A DNA stretch of 64,000 nucleotides from Schistocephalus solidus (Eukaryota > Platyhelminthes > Cestoda > Diphyllobothriidea > Diphyllobothriidae), in the NCBI GenBank assembly GCA_017591395.1, contig WEDG01005537.1, positions 1-64,000 of the forward strand, written 5' to 3'. Shown here piece after piece: positions 40,706 to 51,929 of the stretch. Below the pieces are notes generated by a model that saw only the letters and a list, made by a program, of their open reading frames with translations, did no database searches and was not told the DNA's origin. Each line of letters opens with the position of its first letter. Position 1 is the first letter of the stretch. The translations under genes and the position numbers were made by a program.

Positions 40706-41880
40706 TTATTTGACCAAGGTTTATTTCAGAACGGTAGGCCCTTTATGTATGCCGACGATTTAAATGTTGCCTATCAAAACAAGCAGGCAGATCACGGCAC
40801 CGGGCTCGAAATATTAAAAAACGATATTTAGGCCTCTGCCCAGTGGTGCTGCACACGGCACCCTCCTCTTTCTTAACACAAATGCCCCGTTTTAGTTGTT
40901 TGTGACGAGAATCAGCCTCAACTAAGCATAGATGGCAAGACCTTAATGTGCCGGAAGTTCTTGAGGATCTGGGCATATCATATTCTTACTGTCTTAATCT
41001 TTCAGAGCATTGCGTCCTGATTGTCTCCAAAGCACGCACAACTACCGGGTTTATCCTTCAAAATTTACAAATGATCAATATTAGACTCCGCCTTTATAAC
41101 ATGTACGTTACGCCTGGCTTGGAATACTGCTTGTTTCTATTTAGCCTTCTGTGCGCTAGTGAACGGAAGAAAATAAAATCAATCCAGCATTTCTATATTA
41201 AAAGAGTTTTCTCACCGAAGCGCCGTAATCTGATGTATCAAGAACGCTGTGGGCTTATAAAAATTGATCCCTTATCTTTTCACCGATTACAGAAGGGACT
41301 CTTTTTACTTTTGAACGCTTTTAAACAGCCGTACATTTAATCCCCTTACCAAAGTGAGGCAGCTTGTCCATTCTCAGTGCAGTAGTCATCGCAATGCATT
41401 TTTATTTCTTCCATTGGCTCGCAAAGTTAAGTATCGTCAGTTTTTTCGGTAAATGCCATAACAGTATGGAATAAGCTACCCACAGAATATAAAAATCCTA
41501 CGAAGTTATTCTTCGTTGAAGAAAAATATTAATAGTTTTTTGCATCCAGAACATCTTCCAGGAATTCTGGGTGCCGATACAGTAGAATCTAGTTTTCTGG
41601 CTCGACGGAGTGCACGGTATCTGAGCCCGACCCCAGGTCTTACCTCGAGGCTGATGGCGCCTGCTACCAGTGAATTCTTCAAAAGAAATCGAGTAACCGT
41701 CCACGGATGCACTCTTGCCTGGAGCAACATCCCCGTTCCTTAAAAAGACACAGAAACTACCAACACACTGCACTTGTGCTAGTCCCCCCTGATCTGAACA
41801 ACTATCATCCCACGGACAGCAGTTTTTTCTCCTGAATAACATAAATTTAGGAAAAAAATTAATGATGAACAGCATCGAGA
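40706..41880 (+). pseudogene. LINE C RT C-terminal half and 3' UTR (right part of a split copy)
   Basis: Resumes at GLFQNGRPFMYADDLNVAY (motif C, 40715-40770), followed by LEDLGISYSYCLNLSEHCV (about 40955), RLRLYNMYVTPGLEYCLF (41087-41140), CASERKKIKSIQHFYIKR, and the UTR-linked tail CNSFLHPEHLPGILGADTV-type segment (about 41530). A 130-codon frame over 40948-41340 is still open. UTR blocks match 24650-24850 and then AGCAGTTTTTTCTCC (41818). Confidence 0.8.
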
Positions 41881-41984
41881 AGTTTATTCAACTGCTAGTC
41901 TGATCCTCGCAATTTATTTCGTTTGCTATTGTCTGAAAACCGGCATTAAAATACAATAATTCATTTATTTGTATTGCAGGGCCT

Positions 41985-44900
41985 AACAAAAGGCCTCCTT
42001 GGTTTCACTCCTCAAAAGACCTTTATATCAAATGCTGTAGCCTCCACAGTCCCAGACTTTCTTCGAATTTGACTTAAAAATTACGGAGTTGTCTTAAGGA
42101 TCCGTCCATAATTTCATTATTGGTCCACTTAAGGGTCGGAAAAATATTTGATTTAGTTTCAAAAATGAGGCTCACGCGAGATAGGCATTGGGAGTCCCTA
42201 GAAATTAACGATGCTAATCCTTCCAGATCTGTTATTCATTGTTCCGCCTCCGTTCTTCAGCTAAATCTAACAAAGTCCTTCTGCGCTTATTTGATTGCAA
42301 TAATAATTTAATTGCCGAGGATTTGAACAAGTAACATTGTTAAATTCCGTCTTTGTCAAACATTTTACCCTTGAAAGCAATTTCCTCCCTTCTATTCCTC
42401 TGACATCTCATGAGTTACTCACTCCCAATAATCTTGCTCCTGTAAATATTCAGAAGCAGATTAGCCAACTTAACAACCACACTCAGTTGGAACCGATAAC
42501 ATCCTTAATTATCTTATTAAACAGCTAAGAGATTTTCCCTTTAGCTGAACAAAGTATTCTCAGTTTTTTTCTCCAGAATAATTTCTTTCGTAATTATTCG
42601 GAACACTCTATTATTATTCCGGCATTTAAATCTCACTAACGCTCGCATGTTCACAATTATCGCGGTGTTCTTAAAAGATCTTCTCTTGCTAAGCTGTTTG
42701 AAATACTAATTGCTCTATTAATAACCGATTTTTGCATAACCAATCAACTTCTTAGCTCTTCCCAACATGTCTTCCTACCCGATCGATCTTTTGAAACATG
42801 TAACAGGTTTTTTATAAGCATAATAACTTCTCTTCGTAATAATCATCAATCGGTGATCGTTATTTATTTTGATCTAAGTAAGGCTGTTAATAAAGTGCCT
42901 TATTGGAGACTCATAGTTAAACTGGGTTTCATAGTCCCCTTATAGGTTTAATTGCGTAAAATCTATGTAATTGGAAACAAGAAGTCTGAGTGGGGTTCTC
43001 CTTTTCAGCTTTGATCCCTATTCTGAGCGGTGTCCTTCAAGGCACCGTGTTAGGTTCAATTTTGTTTTTGCTATGCATTAATGATATTTCATCATCAGTT
43101 TAACACTATCAATCTTTATTTACACTGAAGATCTTAAATAAGTATATTCTTTCTTTAAGTGTGCAGCCCGACGCTGCTTATAAGAAATCCATACAAACTT
43201 ACCTCTCTTTCCGCGTAAAGTTCAAAGAAGCCAATGAAATTCTCACCTTCTAAGTATTGTTACATGTGTTTTGGGCTTGAAAGGCTACTACAAACAGTTA
43301 TTTTCAAGGCATCCCTATGACTGAATGTTCTACCATCAAAGACTTAGATTTCAGCTAAACAAATAATTTAGGTCTCTCGCCTCATACCGATAGAATTACG
43401 GCCAACGCTGCCCAGATTTGTGGCTTTCTTTCTTATATTTTTTTTTACTATACTTAAATTAAATTAAAACTTTATCGAATGTTTGTTCTTCCCATTCTTG
43501 AACATAGCTGCCCATTCTTTGGTTAAATGACCGAGTCTAGCCATTCTTAAATTGAAAATATCTAAAGACATTTTTCTCAGAAACTCTGACCTCTGACACT
43601 TTCAAATAATTTGTACTCGAATAGGTGTTAGCTAACTAACCTACAAGTGCTATGGGTTCATAGACTGGAATCTAGTTTCTGTTTCCGTTTCCGCCTAAAT
43701 AATAGTTCTTATTTTCTCCATATTTCAACTCTTACCCCTGTTAGTCGTCCGTACAATCTACGCAATTCATCACTGCTTATACCTCCTTTAGATCATCCAC
43801 TTTTAAATGCTCTCTGTTATTTGCTTCAAAGAATAGCTTTCGTTGGAATAACCTGCTTATCGATATAAGTTTATCAAATAGCCTATCTAGTTTCACGGAC
43901 AAAATTAACCTTTTATGTTCCTCTTCCTTCCCGAGCAGCTTTGTCCATGACTCGGAGAAAGGACAATCGGGAATTTAGGAAGCTGTCTCCAAAATAACAT
44001 TTCCGTTCATCGTCTCCCCTACGAACTAAGATGTGTCCATAACCCAACCATCAGTCAAATCATCCTTAGAAATCGGGTCATACTGGCGTGTAAATTTTAA
44101 AGCTCCGTTGTTTCGGTGATCGTTCAGCATTACCAGAAGTCCAATCTGACTATTTAAAAAGAAAGGCCTAACTTTCATCATCATTTCTCGTTGTAAACAG
44201 CAGCCATGAACACACTATATTGAGTTCATCGTGCTCAATTGCCGGAGCTTCCATTTACGAGTGATGATCAATCTTTCGGTCAATCTTCACCGCTGCTTTT
44301 TCATCCCCTCTTATTTCAATCAGCATTGCCAACTTTTGACAACCTTGATGCGTTCCTCTATTTTGTTCAACCCTGGGGATGTTATCTGCGGTCTGTTGAT
44401 GATCGTAGTGGGTTCTGCTGTTTTCGCCGCTTTGTCGGTGGACTATGCAATCAGCAAGGTCGCATCTCGGTGATGAGCTCGTGACTTTTACTGTCCCCTC
44501 TTCGTTTCTTCCCTGTTGTCTAAGATGAGCTCCTCGTATCTCACCTCCCTGATGGTTGTAAGCAGAAGCTGGGCTGTAATATGATCTCTCCCATGACAAG
44601 GAGCACTCTGAACCCTCACACGTTGTCATCAACATCACGCCCCTATTTCATTTCATTGTACCAATCCTAACAATTCTTTCTATTAATTCTTTAGCGAAGC
44701 TGTTTTTCGAGTTTTTTAACTTGGGTGCTCGGTAAATTCTGACCCCGATTTAACCGTAGGAGTTTTTTCTCTGATTCTATCCCAGTTCACCATATATTTC
44801 AAAGATTGTTAACTATTGTTTTAAAAATTACGAACCGTTGTCAATTGAATGTGCCTTCCATACTACGCATTTCTGTTGTTCATATGGTTGTTCACACAGA

Positions 44901-44995
44901 GCAGAAATTATCCACTTTGTATTTATTTATAACACAGTACTAAGTTTGTAATGATGAGGCTCTCTGGTCCTTAAATATACAGTTTATTTATTTAT
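41985..44995 (+). pseudogene. LINE group D copy: RT and long 3' UTR
   Basis: Starts in the endonuclease-RT linker (about 42000-42300) and runs through the RT: SFETCNRFFISIITSLRNNH (about 42780), motif A VIYFDLSKAVNKVPY (42862-42906; the usual AFD is AVN), motif B LSGVLQGTVLGSILF (about 43025), and motif C, where YADD reads YTED (about 43115-43135). Then STIKDLDFS, GLSPHTDRITANAAQICGF (about 43375), LYRMFVLPILEHSCPFFG (about 43470) and a tail to about 44000. The 3' UTR with GGTCGCATCTC leads to a hairpin at 44956-44970 and TTTATTTATTTATT. Stops and frameshifts throughout. Confidence 0.8.
44956..44970 (+). promoter_or_regulatory. LINE D 3' hairpin (decayed)
   Basis: GAGGCTCTCTGGTCC is the counterpart of the GGGGCYCTYTGGGCC hairpins at 45481 and 50060, with a substitution that weakens the stem. 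TTAAATATACA and then TTTATTTATTTATT follow. Confidence 0.45.
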
Positions 44996-45229
44996 TGGAA
45001 TTGGTTCCGTTAAATGGAATATAAGAGAGTGCCTCATTACCCAATTGTTTTAGATTAGCAGATTTTTCTCGCCAGGTTAAAATCTCCCCTTCGGTTCCTG
45101 CAGAAGTAAGGCTGTTTCAGTCTCTGTAAGTCTATGGCCAAGTTGGTATCGCCGATTAGTAAGCATAGTAAGAGAGTAAGTCTGACTTCTTCTCTACTGT
45201 TACTTGCTTTTAGAGAAGCAGTTTTTTCT
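44996..45229. other. No feature recognised
   Basis: Between the TTTA tail of one LINE D and the 3' tail of another. Short frames only. Confidence 0.4.
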
Positions 45230-45520
45230 CGTAGTTTTTTTTTGAAATTGGTGTTTCACCGAACTCCACCCCCGATTCAACCGTATGATTTTTTACTGCT
45301 TCTTTTCTAGTTCACCGTAAATTCCAAAGATTGTCGACTGTTGTTTTAAAAATGGTAAATCGTTCTGTATCGGATATGCTTACCATACTGCTAATTTCTG
45401 CTGTTCGTATGGCTGCTCACATAGTGCAGCAACTGTCCACTTTGCATTTATTTATAACGCGGTAATAAGTTTGTAATGACGGGGCCCTTTGGGCCTTAAA
45501 ATACAATTTATAGTTATATT
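45230..45520 (+). repeat. LINE D 3' UTR terminal fragment
   Basis: Matches 49793-50085: GAAGCAGTTTTTTCTC, CGAACTCCACCCCCGATTCA, TTTTTTACTGCTTC, AAAAATGG, GGATATGC, AATTTCTGCTG and TATGGCTGCTCACATAG. It ends with the perfect hairpin GGGGCCCTTTGGGCC (45481-45495) and AAAATACAATTTATA. A 5'-truncated copy with no coding part. Confidence 0.75.
45481..45495 (+). promoter_or_regulatory. LINE D 3' hairpin
   Basis: GGCCC-TTT-GGGCC gives a five-pair GC stem with a three-base loop, just before the AT-rich tail. Confidence 0.55.
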
Positions 45521-46555
45521 TATACTGGCCAACACTAATTTGACGTATCAGGGAAGTGGAAGCCTTAATATGTTAGTTGATCTCTTTCAAAGAAGACATA
45601 TTTTGGGTATCTCAGTTTACTTAATGGATTGCAGGAGTTCGTTAAAGGGACCTTAGAGGAGCCACAGCTCTCCCATTCAGCTATATTCCAACAACAGCTG
45701 ACTTCCGTTACCAGACACCATCAAAGGAAGCAGAATCCCGCAAAACCTTATTCAGTCCTGCGGAACTCCTTAAAGATGGCTAAGACTTCAGAGGAAATTA
45801 CATCTCACCAAAATAGTCTATATGGATTCAGATTAAACCTATCCCTTGCATGAGCTCCGGAAAATTGGTTAGGTCGCGCCCTATGCACGTGATCTACCTC
45901 TGGAGACTAGGAACAGATGCTAATCACGAATGTGCCGAAGTACTTCAACAAAGGATCAATTAAAGCTATAGTTTATCCACTGCAGCCTGGAAATCCTTCG
46001 TGTAATTCCGCTAGTTTTACTGAACTGGGCCACAAACATCTAATGATTCAAAACCCTCTCAAAGATTACACCAACTGAGTAATTTCCTATTTTGAAACAA
46101 AGAAACGCGGGCGCTGCAACATATTTTTTTACTAATCGGACCTTTGAGATTGAAATTCAAATGCAGATTCAAAAACAACTTAACATCTATCGAAGAGAAA
46201 GAAGTGGTACTTTTTATAATTTTGACTTGGTTTAAATTGTTTGTTGAAATATTCAGCCAAGCGTCATATAAAAGTATAATAAGGGGAAGTCATCGCTGCA
46301 TATATCAGTTTGCTTCTGTACTCTCTTCGCATTCCCTCCTCAGATCTAACGTAACCCTGCTTGATAACTGTCGCTGTTACCATCAACCACAATCCTGAAG
46401 GTGCTTTTGTCAGAGAATAACAATAAACATAACTCCCATGTTTCTAGTCTATTATTTCGCTGCCTCAAGAGTAATGATTCGAATATAAATAATCAAAACA
46501 CCAGATAGATTCTCCTCAGTCACGCTCATGTTCCTCCTTTAAGTGTCACTTTTCA
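45521..46555. other. No gene recognised
   Basis: Frames at 45629-45853 and 46144-46398 have no known domain. They could be diverged LINE 5' sequence, but I cannot support that. Confidence 0.4.
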
Positions 46556-46559
46556 CCCC

Positions 46560-46775
46560 AGAACATCATCGTTTGAATTATCATCTCATGCAGATCAAAT
46601 TTCTGCAAAGGCTGCAAATGTATATGGTTTTATTTCACATAGTTTTTTCCTTCCAGAATGAAATTTAAAACTTAACCGCTTGTTTTTTTCTTCCCATTAT
46701 AGAATATTGCTGCCCACTATTTGGACTTATGAACGCCAGTGTCCGTAGTAAGATAGCAAATGTTCCGAAAGTCTT
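46560..46775 (+). pseudogene. LINE D RT thumb fragment
   Basis: Matches 48660-48850: an HADQISAKAANVYGF-like segment (about 46585), PIIEYCCPLFGLMNASVRSK (46700-46755), and VPKVFPRR at the end. It stops at about 46775, where the endonuclease of the next copy begins in another frame. Confidence 0.75.
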
Positions 46776-48061
46776 CCCGCGAAGATGATGTTGAAACTTT
46801 GTGCAATTTTTAAATTGGTTTCGGAGTCCAATTTTAACATTAAAATAATCGATGGGGATTATAATTTTCCAGAAATTGACTGGATTTCAAACTTTTGTCC
46901 ACCCAGATTTCAGCCTTTCCTAGATACCATTAATTTCTCTAATTGGTCACAGCTTGTCCGTTCTTCAACGAGAGACAAGCATATTTTTAGATCTGATTTT
47001 TCACAAATGACATTGCTCCCCTTTTTCGTTGATTTTTAAGCAGGGGCCTCTTCCAAAGTGACCATACATTAATTCACTGTTGCTTACCAATTGTCTCATC
47101 GAAAAAGGCTAGCGCCGTTCGTACCTATCATAATTTTGACCTCGCAGATATCAGCTTAATTAACAACTTTTTGGACTCATTGGATTGGCAGCATCTCTCC
47201 TCCATGAACGATGCAGCAAGTCTTTCTGACTTAATGTCAGTCGTTTCAAAAAACATCCTGGAATTTGTGCCAATCAAAATTGTCAAGCCATACACTTCGG
47301 AATCCACCGTCCCCACTTTCTTTTGCCAAGACTAAAGAAATTGAGGAAGCAATTAAAAGATCAATATACTAGTTCGTTATCTGTACATCTAAGGATTGCA
47401 GAGATTTTTGAATTAGCCTCTAAGATTCGGCTTGCACGGGACAGACAAATGGGAATCACGCGCACTCAGCGAGCCAAACTCTGCAAAATCTGTTGCTCAA
47501 CTGTTCCGCCGTCGAACCTCCTCTAAACGAGGTTATGAAATACCTCCATTACTTAATGAAACTATGAAATTCGTTCTCGAAGACTCTGAGAAGGCAGAAT
47601 TGTTTAGTGCATTCTTTGCAAATCATCTTACGATGGAATCTGAACCGGTTCCAACGTTTCAGGCATCCTCATTTAATGTTATCAGTACCATTGATTTCTC
47701 CATAGAACTAATTCGTAAGCAAATAATGCGTCTGAAAAACTCGCACTCTTCGGGGACTGACGGTATTCCAAACTCAGTTATTAAGAGAGTGCCGAGCTTT
47801 TACCGTTGCTTAGCCATATATTCTCAGTTTATCTTTTTAAACGGATTCTTTTCCTGACTCATGAAAGACATCTATTATTCTTCAAGTCTTCAAGTCGGGA
47901 TCTCGTTCGGACGTAAATAATTATCGAGGCGTTCACAAAACACCGGCTCTAGCAAAACTTCTTGAAAAAATTATTTTTTTAATCAAATTCTCGACTTTTG
48001 CTTAGAAAATAAGCTCTTAAGCGACTCGCAATATGGTTTTCTACCTGGGAGATCATGCGAA

Positions 48062-48436
48062 GTGTGTCACTTAGCTTTTCTTAACCTCGTCACTTCCCTT
48101 CGTAATGAGCAGCAGACAGTGGTTGTGATCTACTTTGACCTGAGCAAAGCCTTTGACAAGGTACCGCACAAACGTCTTCTGGTGAAACTGGAAGCCCTCG
48201 GCATCCGGCCTCCTCTCCTTGACTTCATTGGTTCCTACTTGTCTAACCGCAGCCAGAAGGTTTTAGTAGGTACTAGCAACTCGACGCCTCAACCGATCAT
48301 GAGTGGCGTTTTTCAAGGCACGGTTCTAGGTCCCCTTCTCTTTATTCTGTACATAAACGAAATTTCAGCTTTACTCACAAATTCACAAACTTTTGTTTAC
48401 GCTGACGATCTCAAGTGCATTTATTCATTTTTCTAA
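48062..48436 (+). pseudogene. LINE D RT palm with intact catalytic motifs
   Basis: Open 124 codons. Motif A VVVIYFDLSKAFDKVPHKRL (first catalytic Asp, about 48120-48175), LEALGIRPPLLDFIGSYLSN, motif B IMSGVFQGTVLGPLLFILYI (about 48297-48350) and motif C TFVYADDLK with both Asp (48388-48414). The frame ends at a TAA soon after. The stretch is well preserved compared with the copy at 42800-43150. Confidence 0.8.
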
Positions 48437-48543
48437 AGACACTGCCAATAGTTGCGTGGATAAAATCAACACTGATCTACTTATGCTCTCACGTTGGAGC
48501 TGTACTTGACAGATGGAGTTTCTTCATCCAAGAGTAGTTTTAT

Positions 48544-48915
48544 GTGTTTTGGCCCACTAAGCTTCCTGGACCCATCGTATTTCAAAATAGTACACTTTTT
48601 GAAAAATCAACCATAAAAGACTTAGGTCTAAGGTACACGAACAAGCTAGCATTATCGCCTCACGCAGATCGAATTTCTGCAAAGGCTGCACAGATATGTG
48701 GTTTTATATCACATAATTTCTTCCTTCCGGAAATAAAGTTAGACCTGTACCGCATGTTTGTTCTTCCTATTCTAGAATACTGCTGTCCCCTCTTTGGGCT
48801 GATGAACGCCTCTGACCGCAGTAAGATTGAAAAAAAGTTCAGAGGGTTTTTTTACTCGAAGACTATTTTTCTCTTCCTGGATCCAGTATCTCTTATACGG
48901 ATAGATGCCAGTTAG
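48544..48915 (+). pseudogene. LINE D RT thumb and C-terminal domain
   Basis: Open 123 codons: STIKDLGLRYTNKLALSPHA, DRISAKAAQICGFISHNFFL, EIKLDLYRMFVLPILEYCCP and LFGLMNASDRSKIEKKFRGF, then a stop at 48913-48915. The tail resumes in a further frame at 49053-49286 with FFASKYAFIWNNLPLQIRLS, the last conserved block of these proteins. Confidence 0.8.
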
Positions 48916-49302
48916 CAAACATTAAATTTCAATGGGTTAGAAGACTCGAAGCCGGTCTCTGCTTCCTGTTTCGCGTTAACTCTAGCCCAAATCTCCCACG
49001 AATTAACGCTCTTACTCCGGTAGATCGACCCTATGCCACTCGTAATTCCTCCATGATCATTTCACCACCCCTTAGCTCCACAACTAACCGGTCTCAGTTT
49101 TTTGCCTCCAAATATGCTTTCATCTGGAATAATCTTCCACTGCAAATAAGGTTGTCGTCCACATTAGCTATTTTCAAAACAAAGTTACGCAAACATTTAA
49201 CTTCGGAAGATATAAAGTCCTTATTGTCTGTTTCCTTCCCTAACTCGCAACTTTTGGATTTCGAAAAGGGTCCTCCTGGTATTTGAGGCAGTTCCCTTGA
49301 TA

Positions 49303-49400
49303 TTATAATGGTCTCTTATTATATATCCATCATCCTCTGCAGAGTAAATCTTATATTGGTCTCTTATTATATGTCCATCATCCTCTGCAGAGTCAATCTT
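49303..49400 (+). repeat. 48-bp tandem duplication in LINE D 3' UTR
   Basis: GTCTCTTATTATAT starts at 49311 and again at 49359. Each copy continues with CCATCATCCTCTGCAGAGT and AATCTT. One or two mismatches, so the duplication is recent compared with the element. Confidence 0.85.
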
Positions 49401-50059
49401 TGCATTTACTTTTTGCGCCCCCTCATTTTAAACTAGCATCGCCAAGTCTTGACAACCTTGGTACTTTCCTCCCGCTTTTTGCAACCCCGACGATGGTCTC
49501 CAAGTTAAGTTGAGGATCAAGGCGGGTTCTGATAGTTTTGCCTCTTTGATTGGTGGACTATGCAGTCGGCAAGGTCGCATCTCAATGATGATCTCATGAC
49601 CTCTACTGTCCCGTCTTCGTTTTTGACCCTGGTGTCCACGATGAGTCCGTCCTCTCACCTCCACTGGTGGTTACAAACAGTAGCTCTGACTGCTATATTA
49701 TCTCTCACACGACAAGGAGCGTTCCGAACCCTCATACGTTTTCAGCATCATCACAGATCTATCCCATTGCATCTAGCTATTAATGTTTAAGTGAAGCAGT
49801 TTTTTCTCCTATTTTTTTAAATTGGCGGCTCGCTGAACTCCGCCTCCGATTTAACCGTAGGAGTTTTTTTACTGCTTCTTTTTCTAGTTCACCGTTTATG
49901 TTACAGATTGTTGTCTATTGTTTTTAAAAATGGCAAAATCGTTCTGAATCGGATATGCCTACCATATTGTTAATTTCTGCTGTTAATATGGCTGCTCACA
50001 TAGAGCAGCAATTATACACTTTGTATTTATTTATACCGCGATACTAAGTTTGAAATGAC

Positions 50060-50074
50060 GGGGCTCTCTGGGCC
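50060..50074 (+). promoter_or_regulatory. LINE D 3' hairpin
   Basis: GGGGCTCTCTGGGCC: GGCTC pairs with GGGCC using one U-G pair. It precedes TTAAATATACAATTTATTTATTTATTTATTTA. Confidence 0.5.
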
Positions 50075-50084
50075 TTAAATATAC

Positions 50085-50107
50085 AATTTATTTATTTATT
50101 TATTTAA
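50085..50107 (+). repeat. (TTTA)n LINE tail
   Basis: Five to six TTTA units close the LINE D copy. The next LINE D fragment begins directly after it at 50108. Confidence 0.85.
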
Positions 50108-50930
50108 GACTCTTCTCTTTCTGGATCCAGTATCTCTCATACAGAGAGATTTAAATTAGCCAATATTAACTTTCTGTGGGTCAGAAGACTCGAAGCCAGT
50201 CTCTAAAACTTGTTTCGTATTAACTCTAGCTCAATCTTCTACGAAGTAACGCCCTCACTCCAGTAGATTCACCATAGGTCACTCGTAATTCCTCGATGAT
50301 TATTCCACCGCCTCTTTGCTGTGCATCTAATCTTTCTCGTTTATTGCCTCAAAATATGTTTTCCTTCGGAATAACCGTCCACTCGATATAAGGTCATCAT
50401 CTACACTGGTGGTATTCAAATCTTAATTTCATAAAAATTTTACCTCGATAGAGATAAAGTCGTTATTGTCCGTTACTTTCCCAAACACCCAATATTTTGA
50501 CGTTAAAATCATCTCCTGGAATCTAATGGTTCGCCCGTATTTGCCACCTTGTCAAAGTATCCTTGTCACATCTCCAGCACTTCGACGATGACTTTCGCGA
50601 ACTCAAAGTTCCTTTCCTCGTTTCAACTCTATGCATACTGATGATATCCGCAATGGTTTCCTCTGTCTGACATCCCTGACAGTTGCCTTTTTAGCTAATC
50701 CATACGCATTATGATCCCACCTGCATTTATACGGTGGAGAAATGTGGCCCCTTCCATTACATGCTTACTCAACGATGAGAAGTGATTCAAAACCTCATAC
50801 GCTCTCATCAGCCTGATCCTCATACGTCACTAGTATGCATATCTTTCCCCCTATTAGAACAGTTTTTTCTCCTTGAAAATCCCAACATCTCATTCAACCT
50901 ATAACCTTTACGTTGAAAATTCCCAAAGAA
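50108..50930 (+). pseudogene. 5'-truncated LINE D tail in tandem
   Basis: Matches 48864-49280 and beyond: CTCTTTCTGGATCCAGTATC, GTCAGAAGACTCGAAGCCAG, TGATTATTCCACCGCC and TTCGGAATAACCGTCCACTC. Then a 3' UTR with GCAATGGTTTCCTCTGTCTG (about 50650) and AACAGTTTTTTCTCC (about 50858). Coding frames are broken. The insertion point is the TTTA tail of the copy before it. Confidence 0.75.
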
Positions 50931-51380
50931 TGTTTCTAATTTCTGCTCATTGTATTTATTTATTTTCACCTCGCTGCCTTGTACATATCATTTGACATTG
51001 CCAATAAGCTGACCTACTAGGAATCAATTAGCAACTGGACACGTTTGCGCATTCATTTTATTATTCATTTTTCTAATGAAAGTGCCCTTCTATATACTCA
51101 AATAAAAAAAATAGATATCAACCTAAACCTGTGAATGCTGAACTGCGCGAAATGACTAAGTACAGGTGTCTGAAGCGGCGTCCAAGCTAAACAAAATTTT
51201 TATAGTTACTGTTTCCTTCCGAGCCTAAGATTCGGTTAAGCTTCGTATGTTTAAGGTGAAAAAAAGATATGAAGCACTTAATTAATGGTAAGCGACTTTT
51301 TTAAACATTCGACCTCCAAAATCTAGATGGGATGAGGATACGTTTGCATCATATCTAAGCATACGTGTTGTTTATCGTGG
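50931..51380. other. AT-rich sequence, no feature
   Basis: Nothing recognised beyond possible decayed LINE UTR in its first part. Confidence 0.4.
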
Positions 51381-51929
51381 TCAACCAACGCATGGGTTAG
51401 AATAAATATTTTTTACGAATGTCTGGGAAAAAATCGGACATGTAATCTGCCAGTTGCTACACCGATCATATAGAAGCCGTGACAGATGCCTCGCGGTCAA
51501 AGAACTGAAATAACGGTTGATATTAGAGATTTTCAAGTGCAGTTCTGACATTCCGTTGTAACGGACCACAGTTCCGACAGAATTTTTTGAATGGACAGGG
51601 TACACTTTTCGCGCAGATCCCAGATGGGAATGGAGGGATCGAATGTCAGTGAAGATGCCGGTGTCCCCTTCCACTCTCAAACGCTGACCACCGTCCCCAC
51701 GGTCACTGTCGCTGCATATGGTTTCGTAATCCCCACTCAATGTCAGCATCACCTCAATCCGACCCTGCAGTTGCCCACAACGTTGCACTCCCCACCGGTT
51801 ATCTAACGGAAATGACAGAATTTCCCCCAACTCCATACAGGACATATCTACATGTAACGCTCCCGTCCTTATTTTATATTCAGCCCTTTCATACCTTGAT
51901 ATCCTTCTTATTAGTAGAATCAAGTTCAT
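51381..51929 (-). CDS. Hypothetical 182-codon ORF, unknown function
   Basis: Longest open frame outside the retroelements, from ATG 51929 to a stop at 51381. Mixed composition (MNLILLIRRISRYERAEYK start, GDGGQRLRVEGDTGIFTDI in the middle, many Ser and Arg). No domain, signal peptide or retroelement motif recognised. A chance open frame is possible in a 64-kb window, and it could equally be an exon with flanking splice sites I did not resolve. Confidence 0.25.
   Translation of the reverse strand: MNLILLIRRISRYERAEYKIRTGALHVDMSCMELGEILSFPLDNRWGVQRCGQLQGRIEVMLTLSGDYETICSDSDRGDGGQRLRVEGDTGIFTDIRSLHSHLGSARKVYPVHSKNSVGTVVRYNGMSELHLKISNINRYFSSLTARHLSRLLYDRCSNWQITCPIFSQTFVKNIYSNPCVG

Larger units (their letters stand above)
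46785..50105 (+). pseudogene. LINE group D copy: partial endonuclease, RT, 3' UTR
   Basis: Endonuclease from VKIIDGDYNFPEIDW-like sequence (about 46845; Asp and Asn of GDxN kept) to the linker FLDSLDWQHLSS (about 47175). RT: LKNSHSSGTDGIPNSVI (47740), NYRGVHKTPALAKLLEKII (about 47925), LLSDSQYGFLPGRSCEVC (48015-48070), then the frame 48062-48436. Tail 48544-49286 and 3' UTR to a hairpin (50060-50074) and the TTTA tail (50085-50105). The 5' part of the endonuclease is missing, so the copy is 5'-truncated. Several frame breaks. Confidence 0.8.
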
